Source: CAVTQY01 sp963736975 (lineage in GTDB: Bacteria > Pseudomonadota > Alphaproteobacteria > Acetobacterales > Acetobacteraceae). From it: a DNA stretch of 64,000 bases. A program made the position numbers and the translations under genes. Below, in pieces: positions 7,999-16,503 of the stretch. Within the stretch, counting starts at the first letter, position 1, and each line of letters begins with the position of its first letter. The stretch covers positions 868,001 to 932,000 of the forward strand of contig CAVTQY010000001.1 of assembly GCA_963736975.1 (NCBI GenBank). Direction: 5' to 3'. Under the pieces are notes generated by a model. The model worked only from the letters and a program-made list of their open reading frames with translations, did not search any database and was not told the DNA's origin.

Positions 7999-10900
7999 AT
8001 GAACCCGGTAGCCCTTTTTCATCCAGCGGTCGCCGCATGGTTCGCCGCCCGGTTCGGGACGGCAACACCGGCGCAGGCGCAAGCCTGGCCAGCCATCCTG
8101 GCTGTCCGGCACACCCTGATCGCTGCCCCTACGGGGTCCGGCAAGACGCTCGCGGCCTTCCTGGCCGCCATAGATGCGCTGCTGCGCCAGGGTCTTGCCG
8201 GGCAACTCGGCGACCAGACGCAGGTCGTCTATGTCTCGCCTCTCAAGGCCCTCTCCAACGACATCCAGCGCAACCTGGAAATGCCCCTGCAAGGCATCCG
8301 TGCCGCCTTGCGCGAACAAGGCCTGCCTGATGTCGAGATCCGCACCTGGGTGCGTACCGGCGACACCCCACCCGCCGAGCGGGACCGTATGCGTCGCCGT
8401 CCACCGCACATCGTCGTCACCACGCCGGAATCGCTCTACATCCTGCTTGGCTCCGCGTCCGGACGCACCATGCTGGCGACGACCCGGACAGTGATTATCG
8501 ACGAAATCCACGCCATGGCGCCGAACAAGCGGGGCGCCCATCTCTCTCTGTCGCTCGAGCGCCTGGCTGCATTGTGCGGCGACAAGCTGCTACGGATCGG
8601 ATTGTCGGCCACGCAGAACCCGATCGAAGCGATTGCGCATCTGTTGGTTGGCGCAGCCCCTGATGGGCGGCCGACGGCTGAGCCGGCCATTATCGACACC
8701 GGCCACCAACGACCGCGCGATCTTGCACTTGAACTGCCTGCCTCGCCGCTCGAGGCGGTGATGTCGGCCGAGGTGTGGACACAGGTTTACGACCGTCTTG
8801 CACAACTGATCGAGGCACATCGCACCACCCTCGTGTTTGTCAACACACGGCGCATGGCGGAGCGCGTGGCGCGCCAGTTATCCGAACGCCTCGGGGAAAC
8901 AGCGGTCACTGCCCATCACGGCAGCTTGGCCAAAGAACAGCGGCTGGGGGCGGAGCAGCGGCTCAAAAATGGGCAGTTGAGAGCACTGGTCGCGACGGCA
9001 TCGCTCGAACTCGGCATCGATATCGGCGAAGTGGACCTGGTCTGTCAGCTCGGCTCGCCGCGCTCGATTGCCAGTTTCCTGCAACGCGTCGGCCGTTCGG
9101 GCCATGCAGTCGGCGGCATGCCGAAGGGGCGCCTGTTCCCGCTGTCGCGTGACGATCTCGTGGAATGTGCGGCGCTGCTCGACAGCGTTCGATTGGGTGA
9201 GCTGGACCGTCTCAACATTCCCGGCAAGCCGCTCGACGCACTCGCGCAACACATCGTGGCAGAAGTGGCGGCGCAGGATTGGCCGGAGACAGCGCTGTAC
9301 GACCGGATGCGTCGTGCCTGGCCGTATCGCGACCTGGCACCGGAGGATTTCAAGGCTGTCCTGCACATGCTGGCCGACGGCTTCAGCACCAGGCGCGGAC
9401 GGCGCGGCGCCCTGATCCACTACGATGCGATCAATCATATGCTGCGTGCGCGTCGCGGCGCGCGTCTGACCGCACTCACATCCGGGGGCACCATACCGGA
9501 CACCGCCGATTATCAGGTGGTGCTGGAACCCGAGAATCAGACGATCGGCAGCGTCAACGAGGATTTCGCCGTCGAGAGCCTGGCGGGCGACGTGTTCCAG
9601 CTCGGCAACAGTGCCTATCGTATCAGGCGTGTCGAACGCGGCATTGTGCGGGTTGAGGACGCACATGGCCAGCCGCCGACGATCCCCTTCTGGCTCGGTG
9701 AGGCGCCCGGGCGCAGTGACGAGCTGTCGCTTTCGGTGTCACGCCTCCGCACGTCGATCGCCACACGACTGCGAACGGATCCTGCCGGAGCCGCCGCACG
9801 CCGTTGGCTGACAGACGAACTCGGGCTCGCGGCGCCGGCGGCCGAACAGCTTGTTGAATTCCTCGGCACCGCGCATGCGGCGCTGGGCTGCTTGCCGACG
9901 CAGGACACGCTCGTGCTGGAGCGTTTCTTCGATGAAGCCGGCGGAATGCAATTGGTCGTGCATGCACCATTTGGCAGCCGCCTCAATCGCGCCTGGGGAC
10001 TGGCTCTGCGCAAACGCTTCTGCCGCAAGTTCAATTTCGAGCTGCAGGCGGCCGCGACCGAAGACAACATCGTCCTGTCGCTCACAACCAGCCACAGTTT
10101 CGAACTTGCGGAGGTCGCGCGCTATCTGAACGCCAAAACCGTTCGGTCAGTGCTGATCCAAGCCTTGCTCGATGCGCCGATGTTCACAACGCGCTGGCGC
10201 TGGGTGGCCGGGGTTGCGCTGGCGCTGCCGCGTTTTCGCGGCGGCAAGAAGGTCGCTCCGCAGCTCGTGCGCATGGAAGCGGAAGACCTGCTGGCCGCCG
10301 TTTTTCCCGATCAGGTCGCCTGCGCCGAGAACCTAGTCGGTGAGCGCGAGATACCGGACCATCCGCTGACCGCCCAGGTCATCACCGATTGTCTGCATGA
10401 GGCAATGGACATCACCGGGCTGGAACAACTCTTGGCGCGGCTGGAGGCCGGCGACATCCGAGTGGTGGCTTGCGACCTGACGCAACCCTCGCCGCTGGCG
10501 CTCGAGGTGCTGTCCGCCCGGCCCTACGCGTTCCTCGATGACGCCCCGCTGGAAGAGCGTCGCACGCAGGCGGTTATGGCGCGGCGCTGGCTGGCTCCGG
10601 AGACCGCGGGAGAGCTGGGCCGGCTCGATGCTGACGCGATTGCACGCGTACGCAACGAAGCCTGGCCGGACCCCGCCAACGCTGAAGAGCTGCATGACGC
10701 CTTGTTATGGCTTGGCTGCCTGAGCGCGCAGGAGGCACAAGCCGTTCCCGAATGGGACGGCTGGCTCGCAGCGTTGGCGCGCGAAAACCGGGTCACGCGG
10801 CTTGATACGCCCCACGCCGCGCTGTGGGTCGCGGCTGAGCGGCTGACGCATTTCCAGGCCCTGTGGCCCCAGGCGCGGCGCACGCCTGACATTGCGCCCC

Positions 10901-12345
10901 CGAACCAGCACGCACGGCGCCCGTCGCCGGACGAAGCATTGGCTGAAATTCTGCGCGGCCGGTTGGAGGGATTGGGGCCGGTCACCCAAACAGCCCTTGC
11001 GGCGCCGCTCGGATTGGAACCGGACGAGATCGCCGCCGCGCTGACCGCACTCGAGGTCGAAGGGTTTGCGCTGCGTGGACGCTTCACGCCCGGCACCAAC
11101 CAGGACGAATGGTGTGACCGGCGGCTGCTTGCCCGCATCCACCACTACACGATCCGCCGCCTGCGCGCGGAGATCGAGCCGGTCGCGGCGCGTGACTTCC
11201 TCCGGTTCCTGTTCGCCTGGCACCACGTGACCGACGAGACTCGCCAGGAAGGACCGGACGCTGTCACCGCGGTCATCAGTTCGCTCGAAGGGTTCGAAGC
11301 GCCGGCCGGTGCCTGGGAAACGGAACTCCTGCCGTCACGTATCACCGGCTACGAACCGGCATGGCTGGACGATCAATGCCTGGCGGGACGCATAGCCTGG
11401 GCACGGCTGAGCCCGGCACCCGGTTCCGGCAGCGGGTGTGAGCGTCTCGCCGGCCCGGTGCGCACGACACCGATTGCGCTGCTGACGCGGCGGAACCTGC
11501 CCGTCTGGACCTCGCTCCCGGTGCAGGCGGAAAGCGGCTCGGAGCCAAGCCCCCGGGCGCTGGCGGTCGCGAACTGCCTGCGCGCGCACGGCGCTTCGTT
11601 CTTCGATGAGCTGGCTGCAGCAACCGGGCTGTTGCGCCCGCAGGTGGAAGACGCGCTCGGCGAACTCGTTGCACTCGGGCTGGTGACCTCGGACAGTTTC
11701 GGCGGATTGCGCGCCTTGTTGGTGCCCGCCGATCGGCGCAAGCCGTTGGCCGGCGCGCCACGACGGCGGCGCGTTCTGCGCTTCGACATGGATGACGCCG
11801 GCCGCTGGGCCCTGGCCCGTCGCGCCGTGCCGGAAGCCGGCGAGGGGCAAGCGCAAATGCGACAGGCGGCAACAGAGCATGTCGCCCGCGCCTTGCTGCG
11901 TCGCTACGGCATCGTGTTCTGGCGCCTGCTGGCCCGCGAGGCCGCCTGGCTACCGCCCTGGCGGGACTTGCTGCGCGTGTATCGCCGCATGGAAGCGCGC
12001 GGAGACGTCCGCGGCGGACGCTTCGTCGCCGGATCCTCCGGCGAGCAATTCGCGCTGCCTGAAGCGATCGGCAAGCTGCGCGACATGAGGCGTCAGCAAA
12101 AGCACGGCGAGTGGGTTTCGTTGTCGGCTGCCGATCCGCTGAACCTTGCCGGCATTCTTACGCCGGGACCGAGGATCGCGGCGCTGACCGGAAACCGATT
12201 GCTGTTTCACGATGGTGTGCCGGTGGCGTTCCTCGTCGGAGGAGTGGCGCAGTTTTCTCCAGGGATCGACGCTAGCGACCAGTGGCAGATGCGCAAACAG
12301 CTTCTGCGTTCCCCTACGCCGAGAATGCTCGCCGATCTCGCTTGA
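7999..12345 (+). CDS. lhr: Lhr-type ATP-dependent DNA helicase (large helicase-related protein)
   Basis: A 1448-residue superfamily 2 helicase, close to the length of full bacterial Lhr. Walker A is APTGSGKT (43-50), motif Ia PLKALSNDIQRN, the DEAH-type motif II is DEIH (168-171), motif III is LSATQNP, and motif VI QRVGRSGHAVGG lies near residue 370. The Lhr winged-helix and beta-barrel core follows (to about 850) and then a long C-terminal extension typical of bacterial Lhr. The family unwinds RNA:DNA and branched DNA 3'-5' and is linked to DNA repair. It stands alone between short spacers. The ATG at 7999 gives the usual N-terminus MNPVALFHP. No lesion is seen across 4.3 kb. Confidence 0.95.
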   Translation: MNPVALFHPAVAAWFAARFGTATPAQAQAWPAILAVRHTLIAAPTGSGKTLAAFLAAIDALLRQGLAGQLGDQTQVVYVSPLKALSNDIQRNLEMPLQGIRAALREQGLPDVEIRTWVRTGDTPPAERDRMRRRPPHIVVTTPESLYILLGSASGRTMLATTRTVIIDEIHAMAPNKRGAHLSLSLERLAALCGDKLLRIGLSATQNPIEAIAHLLVGAAPDGRPTAEPAIIDTGHQRPRDLALELPASPLEAVMSAEVWTQVYDRLAQLIEAHRTTLVFVNTRRMAERVARQLSERLGETAVTAHHGSLAKEQRLGAEQRLKNGQLRALVATASLELGIDIGEVDLVCQLGSPRSIASFLQRVGRSGHAVGGMPKGRLFPLSRDDLVECAALLDSVRLGELDRLNIPGKPLDALAQHIVAEVAAQDWPETALYDRMRRAWPYRDLAPEDFKAVLHMLADGFSTRRGRRGALIHYDAINHMLRARRGARLTALTSGGTIPDTADYQVVLEPENQTIGSVNEDFAVESLAGDVFQLGNSAYRIRRVERGIVRVEDAHGQPPTIPFWLGEAPGRSDELSLSVSRLRTSIATRLRTDPAGAAARRWLTDELGLAAPAAEQLVEFLGTAHAALGCLPTQDTLVLERFFDEAGGMQLVVHAPFGSRLNRAWGLALRKRFCRKFNFELQAAATEDNIVLSLTTSHSFELAEVARYLNAKTVRSVLIQALLDAPMFTTRWRWVAGVALALPRFRGGKKVAPQLVRMEAEDLLAAVFPDQVACAENLVGEREIPDHPLTAQVITDCLHEAMDITGLEQLLARLEAGDIRVVACDLTQPSPLALEVLSARPYAFLDDAPLEERRTQAVMARRWLAPETAGELGRLDADAIARVRNEAWPDPANAEELHDALLWLGCLSAQEAQAVPEWDGWLAALARENRVTRLDTPHAALWVAAERLTHFQALWPQARRTPDIAPPNQHARRPSPDEALAEILRGRLEGLGPVTQTALAAPLGLEPDEIAAALTALEVEGFALRGRFTPGTNQDEWCDRRLLARIHHYTIRRLRAEIEPVAARDFLRFLFAWHHVTDETRQEGPDAVTAVISSLEGFEAPAGAWETELLPSRITGYEPAWLDDQCLAGRIAWARLSPAPGSGSGCERLAGPVRTTPIALLTRRNLPVWTSLPVQAESGSEPSPRALAVANCLRAHGASFFDELAAATGLLRPQVEDALGELVALGLVTSDSFGGLRALLVPADRRKPLAGAPRRRRVLRFDMDDAGRWALARRAVPEAGEGQAQMRQAATEHVARALLRRYGIVFWRLLAREAAWLPPWRDLLRVYRRMEARGDVRGGRFVAGSSGEQFALPEAIGKLRDMRRQQKHGEWVSLSAADPLNLAGILTPGPRIAALTGNRLLFHDGVPVAFLVGGVAQFSPGIDASDQWQMRKQLLRSPTPRMLADLA

Positions 12346-12519
12346 CCCGCCGGTTGCGGCCCACCTTCCAGCTGATTTTAGCGACGTCATCTTGAAACAT
12401 CGGTGGTTTGCAATGGCGCGCCACGGCCGATTAGGATGGGCACTGTTCCTTCGCGGTGGCGCTATGATACAAGAGCGTGACTGCCTGCGGTTTTCACGTA
12501 GGGCGCATATTTTCAGCTA

Positions 12520-12730
12520 TCACTTCGCCTGAACGGCGGCCGCCGTTCGCCTGACGGTCTCGACCACGGTCTGCGGACGGTCTGGCTGCACATCGTGGCC
12601 GCTGCCTTGCGCTATGGTCGAGCTGCCCTGCTCAGAAAGGGTGGCGAATTGCTGCTGGAGCGCCGCATCGAGGTTGGCTCCCATTCCCGGAAGTAGGGAT
12701 CACGGTCGGTCGCGGCGATCACGTGAGCGG
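12520..12730 (-). pseudogene. Alpha/beta hydrolase C-terminal remnant
   Basis: Reading leftward, one frame gives HVIAATDRDPYFREWEP (about 12727-12677). A second frame then gives LQQQFATLSEQGSS, AQGSGHDVQPDRPQTVVE and ends VQAK at the stop 12520-12522. The GSGH element is the catalytic-His region of alpha/beta hydrolases, and the spacing from IAATD to GSGHD matches the C-terminal 70 residues of that fold. The N-terminal two thirds, with the nucleophile elbow, cannot be found upstream. The piece is frameshifted and truncated, so it is a decayed gene. The 3' end of lhr is only 175 bp away and convergent. Confidence 0.5.
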
Positions 12731-13101
12731 CACATTCGGAAAACGGACCGGCATTCCTGGCCTGCCGGTTGCTCTCGCAACCCCCTCCTCCTCCAAATAG
12801 GCCGCCGTCCCCGACGCAAGCTGGTGGGGTGCTTCCGCCGAGTGCAGGTTCCCGGGGCGCTGGTCGAGCAGAAAAAGCGCGCGTCCCTTATCAACAGACG
12901 CTGCAGGATACGAGCGCGACCAAGTTCCGTCTCACGGCTCACGCGACTGCGAACGCTCTACACGGGCGATAGTGCCACCGCGGAAAATCTCGCCCCGAGC
13001 GCCTTGCGCTCGCGAATTCGCGACCCAAGTAGGCGGCCAGCGACATCAGCGCGCGGAATAGTGCAGTGCTGCTGCGCCCATTTCGAGGGCTTTTCTGCGA
13101 A
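12731..13101. other. Apparently non-coding, possibly decayed coding sequence
   Basis: No convincing gene is visible. The only long minus ORF (12700-12942) is Arg-rich and matches no family I know. The stretch lies where the missing body of the hydrolase remnant would be, but I cannot align it. Confidence 0.35.
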
Positions 13102-13311
13102 ATGCCACACTATCGCATTTACCTTCTGAACACCGAGCGGCACATTATCTCTGTGCAGGAAGCCGAGTGCCCCGACGACGATGCCGCGCTTGCACAGGCC
13201 ACGGGCCTGATGGATGGACACGCCGGCGTCGAGATTTGGCAGGAGGCGCGGCTCGTGGGTCATCTGCCCTGGCAGCTCCCGGACCGGCACTCCGACGTGC
13301 CTTCGGCTTAA
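13102..13311 (+). CDS. Small conserved hypothetical protein (DUF6894-like)
   Basis: A 69-residue protein starting MPHYRIYLLNTERHIISVQE. The pattern Y-R-I-Y-L-hydrophobic, then an acidic segment (ECPDDDAALAQA), then VEIWQEARLVGHL, is that of a short beta-alpha-beta protein family frequent in alphaproteobacteria, with unknown function. An in-frame start at 13066 would add 12 residues that do not look conserved, so the ATG at 13102 is preferred. It stands isolated beside the decayed 12-15 kb region. Coding is supported by the family pattern only. Confidence 0.6.
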   Translation: MPHYRIYLLNTERHIISVQEAECPDDDAALAQATGLMDGHAGVEIWQEARLVGHLPWQLPDRHSDVPSA

Positions 13312-13451
13312 CCGTTCGACTGCCGCGTCTCGCCACGCGTGATCGCGGCCGCCTCGTCCGCCCCTTGCCTTGGCGCCGCGCTCGCAGGAGCGGCACTTCC
13401 GCAACGTAAGTCAACCATAGAAATGGCGGGCCGCAGCATAGCGCCCGATCG

Positions 13452-13646
13452 TCAGGTGGGGATACACCAGACAAAGGGTTGGCCTTGGCTGTCCCATATC
13501 AAGCCGCCCGTCTCGTCGGTTATAGGGCGGCACTGCGGGTCGCTTGCGGGCTGCCTGAAGGCGGTGGTTTGCGACCCCGAAGGCTCTGCTGCCCCGGCGC
13601 TCGTGCCGACCGCAATCACGGCGGCTATCACCAGTGGCCATCTCAT
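13452..13646 (-). CDS. Putative small secreted protein
   Basis: A 64-residue ORF that starts MRWPLVIAAVIAVGTSAGAA, a typical signal peptide with a cleavage site near Ala19-Ala20. The short mature part has two cysteines, in PQCRPITDE and FVWCIPT, which could form a disulfide in the periplasm. A good GGGAG ribosome site precedes the ATG at 13646. No family is recognised. The small size and isolated position make the call tentative. Confidence 0.5.
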   Translation of the reverse strand: MRWPLVIAAVIAVGTSAGAAEPSGSQTTAFRQPASDPQCRPITDETGGLIWDSQGQPFVWCIPT

Positions 13647-13994
13647 GGAAGGTCTCCCTCGATGTCTGGTGCTGTAACTCTGCGGCCGAAATCAGGTTGC
13701 GAACTGCTGGGCTTAGGGCCTCCCCCGCTGCCAAGTCCGTAACGCGGCGAACCACAATGGGCCGCCAGGGCGCCCGCGCGGGTACGGTGAGGGTTGATCC
13801 GAGGCGGCCGGCATCGAGTCTGGATCAGCCCGGCTCGGCATCCTATTGCGCCGCCGCTTCATCAGCTTTCGAAGCAGTCGCGCTTTCACAAACTCCGCTT
13901 CCCATCGTCGCATCTCCCGTGAACGCGCGACGAGCGCGGGCGTGCGAAAAGTGTGATCGGTCCGCTGCGCCGCGGCGGCTGTGCTGCAAAGAGA
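13647..13994. other. Non-coding spacer in the decayed region
   Basis: I see no ORF with family resemblance, no RNA gene and no clear repeat in this 348-bp stretch. The ORFs present are Arg/Pro-rich shadows of high GC. Confidence 0.4.
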
Positions 13995-14020
13995 TGGCGC
14001 GCCGCAGGAAGGGCGCGCCA
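13995..14020 (-). terminator. Perfect 9-bp hairpin after the small ORF at 14025
   Basis: TGGCGCGCC (13995-14003) and GGCGCGCCA (14012-14020) form a perfect stem with an 8-base loop. It begins four bases past the stop of the minus-strand ORF. On that strand the stem is followed by TCTCTTTGC, a weak T-rich tail. The position suggests an intrinsic terminator. Confidence 0.45.
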
Positions 14021-14024
14021 GAGT

Positions 14025-14438
14025 CTAGGGAGGAGACCTGCGCCGGCTCATGGCACGCCCGCCGAGTCGGACGCAACTCTGCCGCCCGCGGGCAAAGTGC
14101 CAGTAGTAATCGTCTCGTTTCAGTTCGAACCCGAGGCTTGCCAGGACTCGGCGGTCTTCCCGAACCGGGACGTAGATGCGTGACCGCCCGGCTGCATTCA
14201 CAGCGCAGCCATCTCGGCGTGGATATGCGTTTTCGCGATGACGGGGCGGCGCGGCGGGCGTTGCATGGCGTCTCGCGGCGTTGCGGAGGACTGCGGAAGG
14301 ACCGCCCCGGTTCCGAACGCGCTGCCCAAAAGGACGCGCGCCAAAGGGGTTAAGGCGCGCGCCAAGGTGCGAAAAACACCCGGGTTGCCCCGGATGCGTC
14401 CACACGCTTGCCAGAGCGCGGTGGCGGCCTCCGGGCAT
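14025..14438 (-). CDS. Hypothetical protein with an IYVPVRED motif (copy 1)
   Basis: The ORF could encode up to 137 residues. Only its C-terminal third looks like real protein: AAGRSRIYVPVREDRRVLA, then LGFELKRDDYYWHFARGR. The same block recurs 450 bp to the right in a second ORF, which shows it was once a conserved coding unit. A GTG at 14201, overlapping the stop of another small frame (GTGA), would give a 58-residue product and may be the true start. A hairpin lies directly downstream. I do not recognise the family or a function. Confidence 0.4.
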   Translation of the reverse strand: MPGGRHRALASVWTHPGQPGCFSHLGARLNPFGARPFGQRVRNRGGPSAVLRNAARRHATPAAPPRHRENAYPRRDGCAVNAAGRSRIYVPVREDRRVLASLGFELKRDDYYWHFARGRQSCVRLGGRAMSRRRSPP

Positions 14439-14497
14439 GACTGTGGCGGCGGCAAGACTTTACCTCACGAACAGTCATAGAACTGCTGCAGTGCGGT

Positions 14498-15003
14498 CTA
14501 AGCCGACCAGGCTAGTACGCCGGAAGGATTATTGGCGGTTCGCTCCGCATCTGGTTCGAGCCGAAGCTCGAAGCCGAGGTTATCGGCAACCAGACCGTCC
14601 TCCCGAACGGGAACATAGATGCAGGGCGGCCAGCGGCATCTGTCGCGCGGATGGCCGCTCTATGCACGGCCATCAGGCCGGCGAGGGTGGTAACCCCGTC
14701 CAAAGCCATCGGATCACGGCGCGGGCAGCGAGAGGCGGTGATCCGCCGCACCAGCTCTTTCCACAACCGATCAGCGGCGGTGCGCCCATCTCCGGCGTAG
14801 GCGCGGCTTCGGCTGGTTGCCAGCGCCGGGGATGGCCGGCCTCGTGAGACTGGGGGGTGGTCTTCGGCTTTCGCGGGGTGGTCTTCGGCTTTCGCCTGAT
14901 TCGGCGCGGCCGACGAGCGATGACGATGCGGGGCTCTGATTTGCCAGCAGACCCACGCTGGTTTGTTACCCGTAGCGCGACCCGGCACGCCTCTTTGGAT
15001 CAT
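14498..15003 (-). pseudogene. Hypothetical protein with an IYVPVRED motif (copy 2), frameshifted
   Basis: The first frame runs from 15003 and includes RTAADRLWKELVRRITASRC and then MALDGVTTLAGLMAVHRAA up to DAAGRP. Dropping into the next frame near 14627 continues as CIYVPVREDGLVADNLGFEL and ends at a TAG at 14498-14500. Compared with copy 1 the DNA lacks one base here (CGCCCTGC against CGGTCACGC). Two AKAEDHP repeats lie near the N-terminus, from a 21-bp tandem repeat. It could be a decaying paralogue or a gene hit by a sequencing error. Confidence 0.4.
14856..14895. repeat. 21-bp tandem repeat, two copies
   Basis: GGTGGTCTTCGGCTTTCGC occurs at 14856-14874 and again at 14877-14895, separated by GG, so the period is 21 bp. 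On the minus strand it encodes AKAEDHP twice within the copy 2 ORF. Confidence 0.8.
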
Positions 15004-15042
15004 TCCTCAGAGTCGAAATGGCTCCTGGCGGATTGACTTGCT

Positions 15043-15119
15043 TGGCGCGCCCGAGAAGATTCGAACTCCTAACCCCCAGATCCGTAGTCTGGTGCTCTAT
15101 CCAATTGAGCTACGGGCGC
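15043..15119 (-). tRNA. tRNA-Arg (anticodon ACG)
   Basis: A 77-nt cloverleaf with encoded CCA. Acceptor GCGCCCG pairs with CGGGCGC, discriminator G, then CCA. The D-arm contains TAGCTCAATTGGATAGAGC. The anticodon stem CCAGA/TCTGG holds the loop CTACGGA with anticodon ACG, and the T-arm loop is TTCGAAT. A34 is expected to be edited to inosine to read CGN arginine codons. Its 3' end faces the decayed 12-15 kb region. Confidence 0.96.
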
Positions 15120-15276
15120 GAATGCGGGGCATGTAGCGAAAGCGCCGCTGACCGGCAAGGGTCGGCCCCGTCGCCCGGCAGCGCTTGCCAACGGGCGCCG
15201 GGTTGAGGTCCAACCGGAAAGCAGGCCAGAATTACCGTCGGCGCCAGCCGGCGCAAAACACGGGAGGACGGCGGCC

Positions 15277-16491
15277 ATGATCACCAGACGATCGGCTCTC
15301 ACCGGCAGCCTTGCAGGGCTCGCCACGGGCCCTGCGATACGCCGGGCGCAGGCCGCCACCCCAGGCGTGACCGCAACGGAGATCAAGATCGGCAACACCA
15401 TGCCGTACAGCGGCCCAGCCTCGGCCTACGCATCAGTCGGTAAAGGCGACTCCGCTTTCTTCAAATGGGTGAACGACCAGGGCGGCGTGCACGGCCACAA
15501 GATCGATTTCATCTCCTACGACGATGGCTACAGTCCGCCCAAGACCGTGGAGCAGGTGCGCCGGCTGGTCGAGGAAGACCAAGTCGATTTTCTTTGCCAC
15601 ACGCTCGGCACGCCGACCAATTCAGCCATCGAGCGTTATTGCAACCAGAAAAAAGTGCCGCAGCTTTTCGTGGCGACCGGAGCCGACAAGTGGGGCAACT
15701 ACAAGGAATACCCCTGGACCATCGGCTGGCAGCCCAGCTACCGGACCGAAGCGCAGATCTATGCCAAATACATGCTGCAGCAGAACCCGAATGCCAAGCT
15801 CGGCATTCTCTACCAAAACGATGATTTCGGAAAAGACTACCCGGCGGGAATCCGCGACGTGCTGGGCAACAACTGGGACAAGCACGTGGTCAAGTCGATC
15901 ACCTATGAAGTGACCGATCCCACCGTCGACTCGCAGATTTCCGAGCTGCAGGCCTCGGGCGCGGATACGCTGCTGGTCGTGGCCACGCCGAAATTCGCCG
16001 CTCAGGCCATCCGCAAGGTGCATGACCTGAACTGGAAGCCGATTTTCTTCATGACCAACGTGGCAATTTCGGTCGGCGCGGTGATGCGCCCGGCCGGGCC
16101 GGAAAACGCGATAGGCATGCTGAGCACGCAATACCTGAAGGACCCGGCCGACCCCCGATGGGACGGCGACGATGGCATGAAAAGCTTCAAGGCATTCATG
16201 GCCAAATACCTGCCCGGCGCGGATGTCAGCGATTCCGGATATATCGCCGGCTACGGCGTCAGCTACACGATGTGGAAAGTGCTGGAGGCGTGCAACGGCG
16301 ACTTCTCGCGCGAGAACGTCATGAAGCAGGCAACCAGCATCAAGGATATGGACGTTCCCGTGGTGCTGCCCGGCATCAAGCTCAACACCAGCCCGACGAA
16401 CTACCATCCGATGCGGGCGATGCAGCTCGCGAAATGGGACGGCAAGAGCTGGCAGCTCTTTGGCAGCGTGATCGAGGGCGCGCAGACCTGA
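15277..16491 (+). CDS. ABC transporter substrate-binding protein (branched-chain amino acid/amide type)
   Basis: A 404-residue periplasmic binding protein of the Leu/Ile/Val type (peripla_BP_6). The N-terminus MITRRSALTGSLAGLA carries a twin-arginine-like signal, with processing likely after RRAQA (about residue 26). The mature protein starts with GVTATEIKIGNTMPYSGPAS, the usual first strand, and contains GVHGHKIDFISYDDGYSPPK, typical of the family. The ligand is unknown; family members bind amino acids, amides, urea or aromatic acids. No permease or ATPase gene is next to it. A crotonase gene starts 12 bp downstream, so it may bind an acid that feeds CoA-dependent degradation. Confidence 0.92.
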   Translation: MITRRSALTGSLAGLATGPAIRRAQAATPGVTATEIKIGNTMPYSGPASAYASVGKGDSAFFKWVNDQGGVHGHKIDFISYDDGYSPPKTVEQVRRLVEEDQVDFLCHTLGTPTNSAIERYCNQKKVPQLFVATGADKWGNYKEYPWTIGWQPSYRTEAQIYAKYMLQQNPNAKLGILYQNDDFGKDYPAGIRDVLGNNWDKHVVKSITYEVTDPTVDSQISELQASGADTLLVVATPKFAAQAIRKVHDLNWKPIFFMTNVAISVGAVMRPAGPENAIGMLSTQYLKDPADPRWDGDDGMKSFKAFMAKYLPGADVSDSGYIAGYGVSYTMWKVLEACNGDFSRENVMKQATSIKDMDVPVVLPGIKLNTSPTNYHPMRAMQLAKWDGKSWQLFGSVIEGAQT

Positions 16492-16503
16492 GAGCGAACC
16501 CGG

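Noticed and set aside
12700..12942. 80-residue minus ORF
   Set aside because: Arg-rich, without conserved blocks; more likely decayed sequence than a gene.
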